The notes: generated from the sequence alone by a model not told the origin. DNA of 64,000 bases from Eretmocerus hayati (GCA_029851415.1 CM056744.1:69186172-69250171); one strand, 5' to 3'; positions 45,673 through 59,234 are shown, numbered from the stretch's first letter. A program made the numbers and translations.

Positions 45673-48600
45673 TCCATGTAAGATCAGGCAGCGAGGAAAG
45701 TTGAAGTCACGGATATTTCTGCCGATGAAGTATATCTGTCTTAAGACAAAATGAGGAGATGCGGTTTTTTTTTTTTGGCCTAAATCGATTCCCTGTCAGA
45801 GCTACGCGAATTTGGAGATCGGGAGCTTCAAAATTAATTCTAGAAAAACTGACACTTTGAAGTCAGTAAGGATGCAATAATTCCTATGCGACTTTGAATA
45901 TTCAGCTGAATCTTGTTGGATATAGTTACTAGGTGGATGTTGCATGCAAATTAACACTAACGAGGTTGGAATTGCCATTCGATGCTTTCTCAAAGCATTA
46001 TCACCTGAATTTTCTCTCTCTTGATGGTGACTAACAATTGGATAAAAATTCTCTTTCGTTTCTTCCTCATGTCTTCGGAAACTCTGAAACTGTCCTGACG
46101 ATCATGTGACACTTCGAATATTTCTTCAACATTCTTCTGTAATGAGTCTCGTTCATTTTGCTCATCAATTCTCCACCCCCACGGAGAGAAAATCATCAAT
46201 TATTCCTTGTCTCATATTTCTGTTATATTTCTCTCAATTAAATCTATCTTTCCCGTAATAATCCTGAATATTCATCGACATACTACAGTTTTTTTGAGTC
46301 AATTTATTATTTCATTGTTGCACAAAAATTTTCTTCGGAACTGGATGGTTGAGGATTTATGGTGAGAGATGTGATGAAATTGAAAGGCGAGATAGGATTT
46401 CCCCCAGTGAAATTTATTGAGGGTGACAAACTAATCGATGGACTGAGCTGAAATTAGACTCTGCTCACCGCTCACTAATTCTTTATAGTCTTTCACAATT
46501 TCAAGACGATCGGTGGGAACGCCAAAGAATTTTCGAATGCCATAGACGAGGTGAATAGGAAAATCGATATTTGAAAATTAGGGGGGTGGATTGAAATTCA
46601 GTATGACCAATTGCTTGAAAAATGATGATAAATGATCGAGATACATTGCTAGATCTATATTTGAGAAAATTTTTTGATAATATCTTGTTCCGAAAGTAAT
46701 ATGAGATATTAGATGTTAATGATAGGATGGGTGGGATGAGCATTGGAGTGAGTATGGAGCTTGAAATGCACGGCAATGTTTGATATAGTGAGAAGAAGAA
46801 GTTGTCCAAATTTGGTGGTTATTGAGTGGATGGTTGAGCATTTATGGTAAGGAATGTAATCAAATTGAGAGGAGAAATATGATTTCTTCTCATAAAAAGT
46901 ATTGAGGGTGACGAACTAGTCATGGAATCAGCTCAAAATAGACTAGGCTCACCACTCACTGATGTTGAACAGTCCCTCAAAAAATCAAGACGACCGGTGG
47001 AAACGCCAAAGTGTTTCCGAATTCCATAGAAGAGGTAAATAGGAAAATCGACATTTGCATTATAGGGGGGTGAATTGAAATCACGTATCAACCAATCACT
47101 TCAAAATGGCATATTATGACACGGAAAGAGACTCCAGATTCTTTAAGTGGACGAAGGCTGATGATATAACGTTTGGACCAACATTGAAAAAAAACCATGT
47201 TCAATTCTTGGAGGAATAATTCATGTGGGAGTCCAGCCAATCAGTCAATGAGGCTCAAATTCGGTGTAGATAATTATGAGCTAATTTGAAATAAACCCTC
47301 GGAATTTCATGAAGATCGGACAAAGGGAATAGGAGTGGTTGTATGGTGAGCATAAGACAACGAACACACTAACACACATACGGACATATGTACATGGCAG
47401 TTTAAAGTAATTCGTAGCATACGTCGAATGTGTTTCGGGTAATGTATGGGGGTAATAATCAATTGATCTCGTCGAGTAAGATAAGATAAAATGACTCTCA
47501 TTTGCCACAAAAAAATATGGAACGGTGAGGATTGAAGAGAACGGAAAAATTCTTATCGAAAAACGCCGTACCATTACAAGGCCTTCTCTTCGAGAGAGCG
47601 AAATTAATCACTCAAAAACACCATCATGAATTTCTTTGGCGAATTTCTTGGGGGTATTTGATGACATGATGTTTCAGAGAGTACTCTCAGAATTGGCGCT
47701 AAAAGCTCCAGATGACCAGAAAAAATATTTTTAGGGAAGAGAATTTTTATTGTCTCAAATAGGTTCTGGCATCCTCTGCTGCTGAATGTTTTCAGCAGAA
47801 TGCTCCCTGAAAGCATTATCACCTGAATTCTCTCTTCCTTGATGGTGACTAACAACTGAATAACAATTCTCTTTCTCTTTTTCCTCATGTCGTTCGGACA
47901 CTTCTCAACGGTTCTGACGATCATGTGACATTTTGAATGACTCTTCAACATTTTCCTGTGTTGAGTCTTGTTCATCTTGCCCATTAGGTTGTCACCCTAA
48001 CGGAGAGAAAATCATCATCAATCATCCGTTGTCCACGGTAGGGCTGAATTAACTTCAAATCCGACTGAGAGAAACTCCCGACATCCCAACGGGATATTGA
48101 GGTATATGTCAGAATACGTTACCAAAAAAAATTTTGTCGTAAGTTATGAGGCCGATCCCGAGATAAACGATTATCGAGTCTCGAACATTGGTTTTTATGA
48201 AAAAGAAAACGTATAGACTTGTGTGGATTTGGATTCTACGATCGAATTCTGTCTCATCATTCTGAATCATCTGTTCCATCATCAGAATAGAGACGGATGC
48301 AGTGGTAATGCACTAAAACATTTCCAGACGATGGTCCATCGGTTTTTATCGAAGATAAACGTATAGACTCGCGTGGATTCAGATTATACGATGGGATTCT
48401 GTCTCAGCATTCTTGATTATCTGTTCTACCATCAGAATACAGACGGATAAGGTGGTAATGCACTATAACATGTTCAGACGATGGTCCAAAATGAGACAAA
48501 TATTCGAGCGGCGGAGTTTCTACATTGATTCATGTGCAAAAGATTGAAGAGCGTTGAAGGATTCAAAATCCTTATTTTTCGAGAAATTTATTCGATTCCC

Positions 48601-51600
48601 TGAGGCTCAGGTTTGTTAAAGGGTTGAGGATGTACCGTTTACGTGAAAAAATGACTCCCACACTCACAATTCATTTGAATATCTCTCCAGTATTATTTCA
48701 CGGTGATTTTGGTTACTTACACTACATTCTTTCGGCATTATCCATCGATTGGTTGATATTGAGATGCTATCCAATCTGTGCAAACTTCAATTTTCTGAAT
48801 AAATCAAGAGCCCCATCAAAGACAGTATTTTGATGATCTTCCAATCAATTGTATCAAAATTCTGCATTAAGAGGATAATAAATTTTGTTTCAAGAAACCA
48901 TACTTCCGGTATCGAGCAATCGATGGATTATGCCAAAAAAATGTAGTGTAAGTAACCAAAATTGCCGTGATACAATACTAGAAGAAGATATTCGGATGAA
49001 TTGTACCTGTGAGCGCGTGAGTAAGAGAGTCGTTTGTTTACGTAAACGGTTCATCCTCAACCCTGTAATACATTTCATCCTGAGAAAATCGGATCAATAT
49101 TTCGAATGATTGGGATTTTGGATTCTTCGACGATCATTAATCTCTTGCACATGAATTGATGAATAAACTTTTCTGCTCGAACATTCGTCTCACTTCGGTC
49201 CATCGTCTGAGCATGTCATAGTGCACTACCATCTTCTTCGTCTCTTTTCTGATGATTGAACAGATATTTGAGAATGCTGAAACAGTAGCCCATCGTGTGA
49301 TCCAGAACCACACAAGTCCTTACGGTTTTTGTGATAGAAGCTGATTTCCGAGACTCAATGATCCTTTATCTCGAAATCGGCTTCATAACTTACTACAAAA
49401 GCTTTTTTGGTGACGTATTTTGACATATACTTGAATATCCCGTTTGAATCTCGGGAGTTTCTCTTAGTCGCATTCAAAGTTGGTTCAGCCCTACCGTGTG
49501 TCTCATATTTCTGTTCAATTTCTTTGAACAAAATCTATCTTTCCCTCGAAAATCCTGAATATTCATCGACATACTACAGTTTTTTGCAATCCAATTTATT
49601 ATTTCATTCTTGCACGAAAATTTTCTTCCGAACTGGATGATTGAGGATTTATGGTGAGAGATGTAATGAAATTGAGAGGAGAGATAGGATTTTCTTAGTG
49701 AAATTTATTGAGGGTGACGAACTAATCGATGGAATGAGCTGAAAATAGACTCTGCTTACCGCTCACTGATTGAATTGCAGAGAACTATAGTATGTCGATG
49801 AATATTTAGGATTTTTGAGGAGAAGATAGATTTAGTTCAAAGAAATTTGACAGAAATATGAGACAACGAATGATTGATGATGACTCTCCGTTAGATTGAC
49901 AAACTTATGGGCAAGATGAACAAGACTCAACACGGAGAAATGTTGGAGAATCATTCAAAATGTAACATGATCGTCAGAACCGTTGAGGAGATTTCGAATG
50001 ACATGAGGAAAAAGAGAAAGAGAATTGTTATTCAGTTGTTAGTCACCATCAAGGAAGAGAGAATTCAGGTGATAATGCTCTGAGGAAGCATTCTGCTAAT
50101 AACATCAAGCAGCGTATTCATTATTCGAAGGATGCCGGGACCTATTCGAGACAATAAAATTTTTTTTTCCTAAAAATATTTTTTTTGGTCATCTGGAGCT
50201 TTTAGCGCCAATTCTGAAAGTACTCTCTGAAACATCATGTCATCCAATACCCCCAAAAAATTCGCCAAAGGAATCCACGATGGTGTTTTTGAGTGATTAA
50301 TTTCGCTTTCTCGAAGAGGAAGCCTTGTAATGGTGCGGCGTTTTTCGCTAAAAATTTTTCCGTTTTTTTCAATTTTCACCGTTCCATATTTCTTTCTGGC
50401 GGATGAAAGTCATTTTATCTTATTCTACTCGACGAGATCTATTAACTAGTACCCTCATATATTACCCCATATATTACCCCGAACACATTCAACGTCTGCT
50501 ACAAATTATTTCAAATTGCCATGTGCATATGTCCGTATGTGTGTTAGTGTGTTCGTTGTCTTATGCTTACCATACAACCACTCCTACCCCCTTCGTCAAA
50601 TCTTCATGAAATTGTGAGTGTTCATTTCAAATCAGCTCATGATTATCTACACTAAATTTGAGCCTTATCGACTAGATGGCTGGACTTCCACATGAATTAT
50701 TGCTCCAAGAATTAAACATGGTTTTTTTCAATGTTCGTCCAAACGTTATATCATCAGCCTTCGTCCACTTAAAAAATCTAGAGTCTCTTTCCGTGTCATT
50801 TATTGCCATTTTGAAGTGATTGGTTGATACGGGATTTCAATTCACCCCCCTATAATGCAAATGTCGATTTTCTTATTTACCCCTTCTATGGAATTTGGAG
50901 ACACTTTGGCTTTTCCACCGATCGTCTTGAAATTCTGAGGGACTGTTCAACATCAGTGAGCAGGTAGCCCAGTCTATCTTGAGCTCATTCCATCCATTAG
51001 TTCGTCACCCTCAATACTCTTCATGAGAAAAAATCATATTTCTCCTCTCAATTTTATTACATTCCTCACCATAAATCCTCAACCATCCACTCAATAACCA
51101 CCAAATTTGGACAACTCCTTCCTCTCACTATATCAAACATCGCCGTGTATTTCAAGCTCCATACTCACTCCAATGCTCATCCCACTCATCCTATCATTAA
51201 TATCTAATTTCTCATATTATTTTCGGGACAAGATATTATCAAAAATTTTCTCAAATATAGATCTAGCAATGTATCTCGATCATTTATCATCACTTTCCAA
51301 GCGATTGGTTGATACTGAATTTCAATCCACCCCCCTAATTTTCAAATATCGATTTCCCTATCCACCTCGTCTGTGGCATTCGTAAATTCTTCGGCGTTTC
51401 CACCGATTGTCTTGAAATTGTGAGGGACTATAAACAATCAGTAAGCGGTGAGCAGAGTCTATTTCCAGCTCATTCCATCGATTAGTTCGTCACCCTCAAT
51501 AAATTTTAGTAAGATAAATCCTATCTCGCTTTTCAATTTCGTTACATCTCTCACCATAAATCCTCAACCGTCTAGTTCCGAAGAAAATTTTCGTGCAACA

Positions 51601-52305
51601 ATGAAATAATGAATTGACCGAAAAAAACTTTAGTATGTCGATGAATATTCAGGATTATTACGGGAAAGATAGATTCAATTGAGAGAAATATAACAGGAAT
51701 ATGAGACAAGGAATAATTGATGATGATTTTCTCTCCGTGGGGGTGGAGAACTAATGAGCAAAATGAATGAGACTCAATACAGAAGAACGTTGAAGAACTA
51801 TTCAAAGTGTCACATGTCCGTCAGAACCGTTTCAAAGTTTCCGAAGACATGAGGAAGAAAAGAAAGAGAATTTTCATCCAATTGTTAGTCACCATCAAGA
51901 GAGAGAAAATTCAGGTGATAATGCTTTGAGGAAGCATCCTGCTCACAACATTCAGTAGCGTAATTTTCAATTTTTCGTAAAAAACGAGTTCTTTCGGATC
52001 CGAATGGCAATTCAACCTAGTTAGTGTGAATTTGCATGCAACATCTACCTAGTAACTATATCCAACAAAATTCAGCTGAATATTGAAAGTCGCATGGGAA
52101 TTATTGTATCTTTACTGATTTCAAAGTTTCAGTTTTTCTAAAATTGATTTCGGAGCTCCCGATCTCCAAATTAGCCTAGCTCTGACAGGGAATCGATTTA
52201 GGCCAAACAAAAAAATATGTGTCTCCTCATTTTGTCTCAAGAATGATATACTCCATCGGCAGGAATATCCGTATCCCCATTTCTTTTCGCTGCCTGATCT
52301 CACAT
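45673..52305. mobile_element. Giant fold-back element, 6.6 kb (5.2 kb without its own insert)
   Basis: Outer ends read AATCCATGTRAGATCAGGCA inward from both sides. The left arm (45673-48033 plus 49499-about 49600) pairs with about 49790-52305. Examples are CTTGTCTCATATTTCTGTTA, TATTCATCGACATACTACAG, GGTTGAGGATTTATGGTGAG and TTTCAAGACGATCGGTGG with their complements. Each arm also contains a direct duplication of about 280 bp (46344-46620 versus 46831-47110). Frames in the two arms mirror each other, but no transposase is seen. The ends lie inside the gene described at 45040-53560. Confidence 0.85.
48034..49498. mobile_element. Palindromic element, 1465 bp, TGTC target duplication
   Basis: Ends read CACGGTAGGGCTGAA inward on both sides. 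The arms pair through GAGAAACTCCCGA, GGGATATTSAAGTATATGTC, and TTACGTAAACGG-like segments to a centre near 48770. TGTC lies directly on both sides (48030-48033 and 49499-49502). The uninterrupted target text is present elsewhere in the window (46205 and, inverted, about 49855 and 51700), which confirms the 4-bp duplication. Non-autonomous; 4-bp duplications occur in several DNA transposon superfamilies, so none is named. Confidence 0.88.
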
Positions 52306-53560
52306 GGATTGGGCCTCCTGTGGAAGATCAATTATTATAAATAACATGATCTCATTATCCCCAAGCTGGTAGCGGAGATCGGAGAAAGCGATATTGATGT
52401 CCAGTATCATGAACGTGATGTAATAGATTGACAATCCTCTCGTTTAAATCACTTTCAAGATCGCTCATTTTACAGTTGATTCTCTTCCTCGTCGTGATCT
52501 TCACATGATACGTCAAATTTTCAGCACCCAGTTCATCCACAGTATCAGTGGTCCACTGATAGTAGAATGTCATTCCATCATCAGTCGGAGGAGGAACGCG
52601 TTCATGTTTACAAAGTGTACACTCTATACATGCAGTCCCTGGGAGAAGAATTGCAAGTTACGGAGCTGATGAACTCTTTCGAGCTTGGATTACATATAAT
52701 TTTCAACTGAGCGAGTTTTCGGAACATCAATTCAATATTAGCATGGTGTTTGCACAAACAAGTGTCTCACCGAGAAACGTGTCGGTGCAGAATCCAGAAT
52801 GGTTTAAGTTGAGAGAATGCAGCTCGAGAAATAAGGAGTCCCGGTCCACTGAGAAACTTCTGATGCATATTAGTTTACGTATCTTGCAGGTATCTCTTTC
52901 TTCTTTGGACGTTCGATCTCGTGATATAGTCATTCGCACCAGGAGTGAGGGAAAAATTCTCATCTGGAACAAAACCCGATGATTCACCATCACTCACAAG
53001 GTTATTCGTCACTGAAAATCTCGCGTCAATATTAAAATCAGGATTGTTGTTCTTGGATGGTCGATCAGAAACAGCTGGATCATCACTATCAATAGAACAA
53101 TTTCACATGAAGTCAAGGGAGCCTGAACTTGTGGTATCAGTGACTGCCGACGACGCGAGTTTTGCTCGATCCGGCCAAACCGTCAGATTGTATGATATTT
53201 TTTGTCTGGTCCAAAGCCTTGAGGCATGTGCAGGCGCAGATGCAGTTTGGTGATCGATGGATGAATGTGTGTCAGCATCGAATACCTTCACTTGCACATT
53301 GAGTGGACGTGATTGACATTCGGTTTTTTGGCTCACCACCGCATTGTTCTTCGCAATTTCGAACTGCAATAATTTCAGTCTGTTACATCTCATTAGATTA
53401 TTACATGATTAGATCAACGGAAATGTACGAAATTTACCAGGAACTTGTCAAGGTTTCGTCTCCTCTCCATATCACGGAAACGTTTCTCTGTATTTTCTCG
53501 ACGCTTTTCTTGAATTTTTTGACATTTACGAAGTAGTTCAGACTTTTTGGCTGTATCCAT

Positions 53561-55806
53561 GATAGCACACTCGATATGTCAATCAAATTGAAACTACTCG
53601 AAGGTTCATCTTGGATAGCAAGATTACTACTAAATAAATGAATAGCGAATCTTTGTTTGAATACTTGAGCAAATTATCAATCTCGTACCTGTCTATCTTT
53701 TCGACGTCAACAATGCCTATTATCTATGGATATGAGCAGTTCTGCGTAAACTTGCTTCTAATGTGTCTCGGTTTATCGCGGCGTCTACGCATTCTCAATC
53801 GATTGTGCAAAACACGTTTCTTGTGTATTTTTTTGTGCTCTTTCTTAGCAAAAAGTCATATTGACCTGACTCGAGGGTTAAGGGTCAAAAATTGCGAATT
53901 AGGGGTTGAAATGTCATTTCCGTACCATGTCCGCACCCCAAAATTCGACGTTCAAGGGCACTCTATGGAGATATACGACTTCTCGAGATATACGGTTCCT
54001 CCACAAAAAGACATCAAATTTGGGTATATTTTGAACATGTTTTCATAGTTTGGAAGTCGCGACTAGATCGTCCATCCGCTCCACGCTGTGTGTACATCAT
54101 GTCTCCGAATTCGCGCCAAAATTACTGTTTTGACAATATGTGGTGCATGAGAGCGTCTATCAACTTGTAAGCACTCGCTCATTGGCACATTTTGATCCTC
54201 TTGCTTCAAACTATCAAACAGTTGCGGTATAAACATCCATAACTTCACTTCCGAGAAGTGGCGGCGTGCTCTTCTTCGAAAAAATGCCGTGGTAAATGAG
54301 AGTGTCATTTCCGTACGCATCTCGCAACAAAGTTAAAATATCGATGATCTAACTATTCGTCCGACTTTCTGCAAGTATTTGGTGTGCTGAAGACCAAGCT
54401 AAGCGGAACAAGCGATCCGATAACTTTCCAATCCATATTTACTGATCAAACACGAAATGTCATTTCCGTACCTGTCATTTCCGTAGCAAAATAACGATAT
54501 CGAGCTGAGTTCTTATGGGATTTAAAACGCAAGAATTTCGTTCCAACTTCCAATACTTTTCAGTTTTGATCCTCGATCTAGATGATATTAGTGGTAAAAA
54601 AATCCACCTTAACAGCCCAGAAGTTCATTTTTGCCTTTCGTCCATTCTTGAGTCTGTTTCGAGCAAGTTCACGCAGAACTGCTCCTATTCAATTTCGGGA
54701 AGCGGTGCCAATACCCTAAGAGAGAGGGAAGAGGAGAGCGACACTCGCTTACAATAGCTACAAACTCACATTGCGTGATTTCGCATTGTAGTCACAACGT
54801 ATTTATATGTACGTTGTCGAAATATGCAGCAAACGATATTGTGCAAATCGTATATTCGGGATGCCCACTACAACATAATATGCCATGTAAATCGTTTCAT
54901 AGCCATTGAGTAGTTCTACATCGATTTTCCAGAAATTTCTTAAGCAATAATTTGGCGATGTGAGCTTTTCCAACGAATGCCTTGGACTTTTTGTAGCTCC
55001 ATAAGATGAACCTATCCAATCACAATTAATTTTTCCAACATAGAGCTCGATCCATCGATGTGAGAAGAGACAAATTGTTTTCCTCTATCAGTCACGTTTT
55101 CTCCGTTTGACCTTAAGATGGTCGTATTCTAGACTGGAGAATCGCACAACAACGTAGTTTGGTTTAAAATCTTCATAACCATATCTACTTCACATGCAAC
55201 TTCTGTGAGTTGCCGCCCTTGTCGCGGCATGAGCTTGGTGTGATCATCTTTGACTCGATCTCGATATGATAGATTTCTCATTTCCAATTCTCTAAGTCAC
55301 ACAGTTCTGGTTGAACCGGTAGCACTCTATCGTGCTCCTGGGCCATCTCTCTCCAATATCTTATCCATCAAGTACAGCTGGAATCAACCCGAAAAGTTGT
55401 GTGGCATAACCAGAGTATCGGTAAGACTGTACAAGAGTACGAGATATTTCCAGACGATTTTCCGTAGTTTTTCCCTCTTCGAGTTAGCTAGAACGAATCT
55501 ACTTCATTTCAATCATATGAATGCCGAAGATATTCCATCTTATGGCTTGAATGATAATATTTTCACTTTGATTGGGACCGATACATCCAATCGTTCTCTC
55601 AGATTGTCATCCATAGCTTCATTTCAGCAGGTGTGAAAGTTCCAGACAAACGCCCTAATACTCTAAAACTTGCTTGTTCACACTTGTACTTTCCCCCTTC
55701 TGATGACAATGTGAACTACTTCACTCGATCGCGGAAAATTCAGATCATATTGAATGCTTGAATTGGCGTATGCGATTAATTTTGATCAGCGCACTTCTGC
55801 TGATAT
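53561..55806. other. Stretch without a supported gene; TGTCATTTCCGTACC motif
   Basis: The motif occurs at 53912, 54303, 54458 and 54473. Open frames at 53638-54048 and 55250-55636 show no family motif. 54515-54757 ends in an Arg/Glu-rich run (LREREEESDTR) without a partner exon. Confidence 0.4.
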
Positions 55807-56003
55807 TAGTGATATAGACAAATATCACATATCTCTGATATTTAACTTTGTACCAACAAGGCACCTCACAGTTTGAGTGTCGCAACTTGGAGGATTTTGA
55901 TGGAATATTTGAATATATGAAACGAGATGGAATACGAAAATTCTTTTGGACTATGTTGGTGCGTTTCACCTTTGCTCGACAGATCCGGCTCACCCGGGGG
56001 ACT
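55807..56003 (+). repeat. Dispersed repeat, copy 2
   Basis: Matches 43566-43745 (TTTGAGTGTCGCAACTTGGA, AAATACATGAAA-type text, GCGTTTCACCTTT, TCGACAGATCCG) and extends further left as TGATATTAGTGATATAGACA. This copy has no Helitron. Confidence 0.75.
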
Positions 56004-57655
56004 GCCCTGTTAGAAATCGTCTTCTAATGAATATCAAAATTTGATCCAACATTTGATTCGCGCAATCAAATTTTGATCAAACAATGTAATGCTGATTTGG
56101 CCAAAACTTGATCAAATCGCGGTCAAAACTAATCTGACCGTCTGTTCTATGGGATAAGAAGGTATATATAGATGGTCAATAATAAAATAATGTCTTTGAA
56201 TCTGGAAGTCACGGCTTTATTGATTCGGTAACATTTTCTGGTCAATGACTGAAAAAAAAATACAACTCCATGCGTAAAGAATTATAGTAGTACAAAATTG
56301 AAAGGGAAGTAGTTGTGTGTGCTGCAAAAGTTACTTGAACGTATAAAAACTCATATAAGGAACAAAATATTTCCTACATTCCAGATGTCCCTTGTGATGA
56401 TGGGAAATCAGAGATTATTTGCTGTCCCGTTCCTGATTTTTGAGACAGAAGAAGAGCAGCTTCTGTGAGTAGAATTTTTGTTGAATTAATCAGGGTTCCA
56501 ATATAAACTCCAAGAACAGTTCCATTAACGATTGATTTGCCATATTTCGTGTGCATACATGTAGGAGCATTTAGAAAGAGAGAAGAGTCAGAAATCTTGA
56601 GATGAAATTCGGGATTAATCGATAGTCGATCAACCCTGAGTTTTACGAGTTGTATGTGAGTTATAATGACGGGAGGAGCTTCGCGTTACAAGCTAATGGT
56701 TCTATCCCTCCGTAAAAGAACTATCAACTCACCTAACATACATGAGAAGAATCAAGTTGCTTTAACCCTTAGTCACCCACGTGAGATTTACTAACACTCC
56801 AACCCACGTGGTAGCCAAATGGCACACATCACGAAAATTGCTCTATTCCCGCGATTTTCTCGTGGAAAATCCTGGTTGGAAATTACTTTCATGTACTTCA
56901 AACATTTCAGAATCAATATAAATTTCCTAACTCAGGTTTGGAAACCACATATTTTCTCTAAAAATTCTAGAAATTTTATCTTTTTGTCTTCTGTCTGGGT
57001 TACGCCTGCGATGTATGTGGTTGGAGTAATGTGCCTCTGTGCCGACTGGGTATCATGTATGTGTATGAGAGAGTCTGCGTTGCGCTGAAGCACGGCGTGG
57101 TTGATGTGGAATGGGACAGGAGTCAGTCACGTGTAACGTATCGAGCTCTACATGTCAGCACTTCGGCATTGCCGTAATTGTACTCGAATAACTTGAGCTC
57201 CATATTGATAATAAATAACCATCTGTGAGTGAATATTGAAGAGTTGATTATTGCAAATAGCCCAGTCCCAGATATAACAACGCCGATGGAAAATTTTCCA
57301 AATTCCAGAAAAAATATATCAATTGTGGCTAAGATCGTTGTGGTGATCATTTTTATATCACGAGTAGACTCCAAAGAAAACTATTGGCACTTGGTTTGAA
57401 TGAATATTCTTCAGAAGTGAAATTCTGAGTTTTGTCGGTGATGGATTTCGAGTACCCATTTTGAGGATATTTTGAAAAGAAATTCCCTCTCAAATTCTGT
57501 GATTGGTCCATTTGAAAGTTAATATTGGATTATGAAATTACATGTAGGCTCCAGAACCCCAAAACATGAGCTCCGACTTGGAGATGAGATTGGAATTTTG
57601 CGTATGCCAAAAGTCTACCACGTCGGTAATCAAGGGTAAAATATGGGTACTAAAC
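56004..57655. other. Non-coding stretch
   Basis: TTTGATC is repeated in both orientations at 56035-56125 (AAAATTTGATCCAACATTTG, AATCAAATTTTGATCAAAC). The rest holds no recognisable gene or repeat. Confidence 0.4.
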
Positions 57656-57706
57656 CCACTGCCACAAAACCTTCGGGTACTGAACCCGAAGGTTTTGTGG
57701 CAGTGG
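57656..57706. repeat. Perfect 23-bp inverted repeat, 5-nt loop
   Basis: CCACTGCCACAAAACCTTCG plus GGT, then ACTGA, then the exact complement. It could form a very stable hairpin in RNA or DNA. No coding or known regulatory motif is attached. Confidence 0.9.
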
Positions 57707-59118
57707 AGGAATAGTAGAGTTCATTTTTCATGATTTTTCTTAAGATTGCCTTACAATCGTTCTCAGAAGTCATCCCACAGTTGGCAGTCGTTCTCATACG
57801 AGTTGTTCAGGTCCATAGTGGACGAAATCCATTTTTGGAGATTTTATCGGTGCGGGAATTTCTGCCAAAAAATTCCACGAATTTCCCATTTTCGACCCCT
57901 CAATTCCAGCAATAGCCAAATGAAATTCAATCCATCTTATCCTTCTCGCTGAGATCCTTGAGATGATACCCTTATCAAATTCTTTTACAATGTACAACGC
58001 TCTCTGTGAAATATTTTAGTAGTGGAACTAGTCCGTTCCTGGCGCAACGGTTCTAGCGCAATGGGAAATAGCATGTGTGCAAGTTCTGGCTCACGTCGGT
58101 AAGGTAGGTCACCACCTTCATCTACTGTGGACGAGTATCGATCCAAACCGGTATAGTAGGAATCTGGTACCACAACCCATAACCCATACTCGTGTAGATT
58201 TTCATAACCCATATCTATGATGAAATTCCTCAACCCATATCCGAATGGACTACCACATAACCCGCGTTGGTAGGTTAGCACCTTGCCTACTGTAAGTAAG
58301 GGGCACACTTGAGCCGATAAGGTAGTGATCTGCATTACCATCTGATGGTAAAACTCTGCTTGACCGATGGTAACCGATCACAACATGTGCAGGACAAACA
58401 GCTTGTACGTCAAATGTTTTTTTTACTCGGTGCGGAGCTTTTGTTGATCCATTGTGAGCAAGCGATTGAATGACACTCTCACGCTTGGTAGCCTTGCTTT
58501 ATAGTCGAGCCCCCCCCCCCTCCATCGAGCCACCGCAACGCATGCGCATTTTCTTCTGGGGCCGACTGTTCACTGGAATATTGTCCAGTCATCCGAAAAG
58601 GAAATCCAGCTATCTTATTCCACAATTTCGATACCTAGCTCCTCCATCCATGCATGATCGTCTTTACCTATTCCGCACTCTTTCATTTTATCTACGCATG
58701 CTTTCAACTTGCGTAAGAACAGTGTCTCCCATCGAATTAATCTCTGAATGTATAGATTGATATCTGTGATGATGATCTCTGCATCTCTCTTGTAGTAGTA
58801 CCCAGAGTCGAAATTATGAAAGAAATAATCATCAATTCATAAATTGCCATCCACTGTGTTGAACTCGAGTTTCGCCGATTCTACGCATCTCTCTTCCTCC
58901 CACGTGTGATAACACTGCACGTGCTCGCGTCTTGTTTACAAAAACATTGGCATACCGGCGCCACTCTCGAATCTTCTTGCACATTATTTCATCCGGAAAT
59001 CGATGTATAATATCTATGGGGCTCTCCGTTTTCATTCTCGTTTCAGACAACGAAATTCTCGCAGAGCCTGTCCGCAATGGTCGTGACATCCCCTTGTTGG
59101 ATGAGCATGATACAACTA
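57707..59118. other. Stretch without a supported gene
   Basis: AACCCATA is repeated four times at 58160-58240. A C(10) run lies at 58511. The minus-strand frame 59089-58832 (SPIDIIHRFPDEIMCKKIRE, RVQHSGWQFMN) reads a little like protein but has no family motif. Confidence 0.4.
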
Positions 59119-59225
59119 CTCTCTTCAGGCCCCGATTTGCGTGACCAAGGCCCGTAACTCAACGAATGAAACTAACACACATGATTGAGCGTCAGCCATC
59201 GAATCCACGTCTAGTAGGCAGCCGT
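59119..59225 (+). repeat. Direct repeat flanking the 59.2-62.1-kb fold-back, left copy
   Basis: CTCTCTTCAGGCCCCGATTT, AAGGCCCGTAACTCAA and GAGCGTCAGCCATCGAATCC recur at 62814-62912 in the same order with small differences. The two copies lie either side of the fold-back but 670 bp from its right end, so they are not its target duplication. Confidence 0.8.
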
Positions 59226-59234
59226 CCAACGCCG

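Larger units (their letters stand above)
45040..53560 (-). pseudogene. Multi-exon transposon-associated gene, split by a 6.6-kb fold-back
   Basis: Minus strand. Exon 1 is 53560-53438 (MDTAKKSELLRKCQKIQEK, basic coiled coil, 41 codons). A 74-nt phase-0 intron follows, and exon 2 starts at 53363 (FEIAKNNAVVSQKTECQSRP), with one stop after SLDFM. Further on come a Cys pair (TACIECTLCKHERVPPP) and DDGMTFYYQWTTDTVDELG, TYHVKITTRKRINCKM, HDTGHQYRFLRS (52640-52355). After the insert the text resumes at about 45680 with QNYYCKYDKEIQSAHFGASK, HHDASAVWAHLQPIF, IQSDGPSTQYDDKDTFSLF and WNFPTAGHGKSSADCVGD, ending ...FEIFKRMSCV at 45040. From memory, the SDGP-TQY / GHGK-AD pattern belongs to a widespread animal family of transposon-associated, possibly DDE-type proteins. 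The exact superfamily is not named. The middle (52900-52650) is unresolved. Confidence 0.7.

Noticed and set aside
49407..52000. Several 60-100-aa ORFs in the large fold-back
   Set aside because: They mirror ORFs of the other arm because of the inverted repeat, and show no protein family motif.
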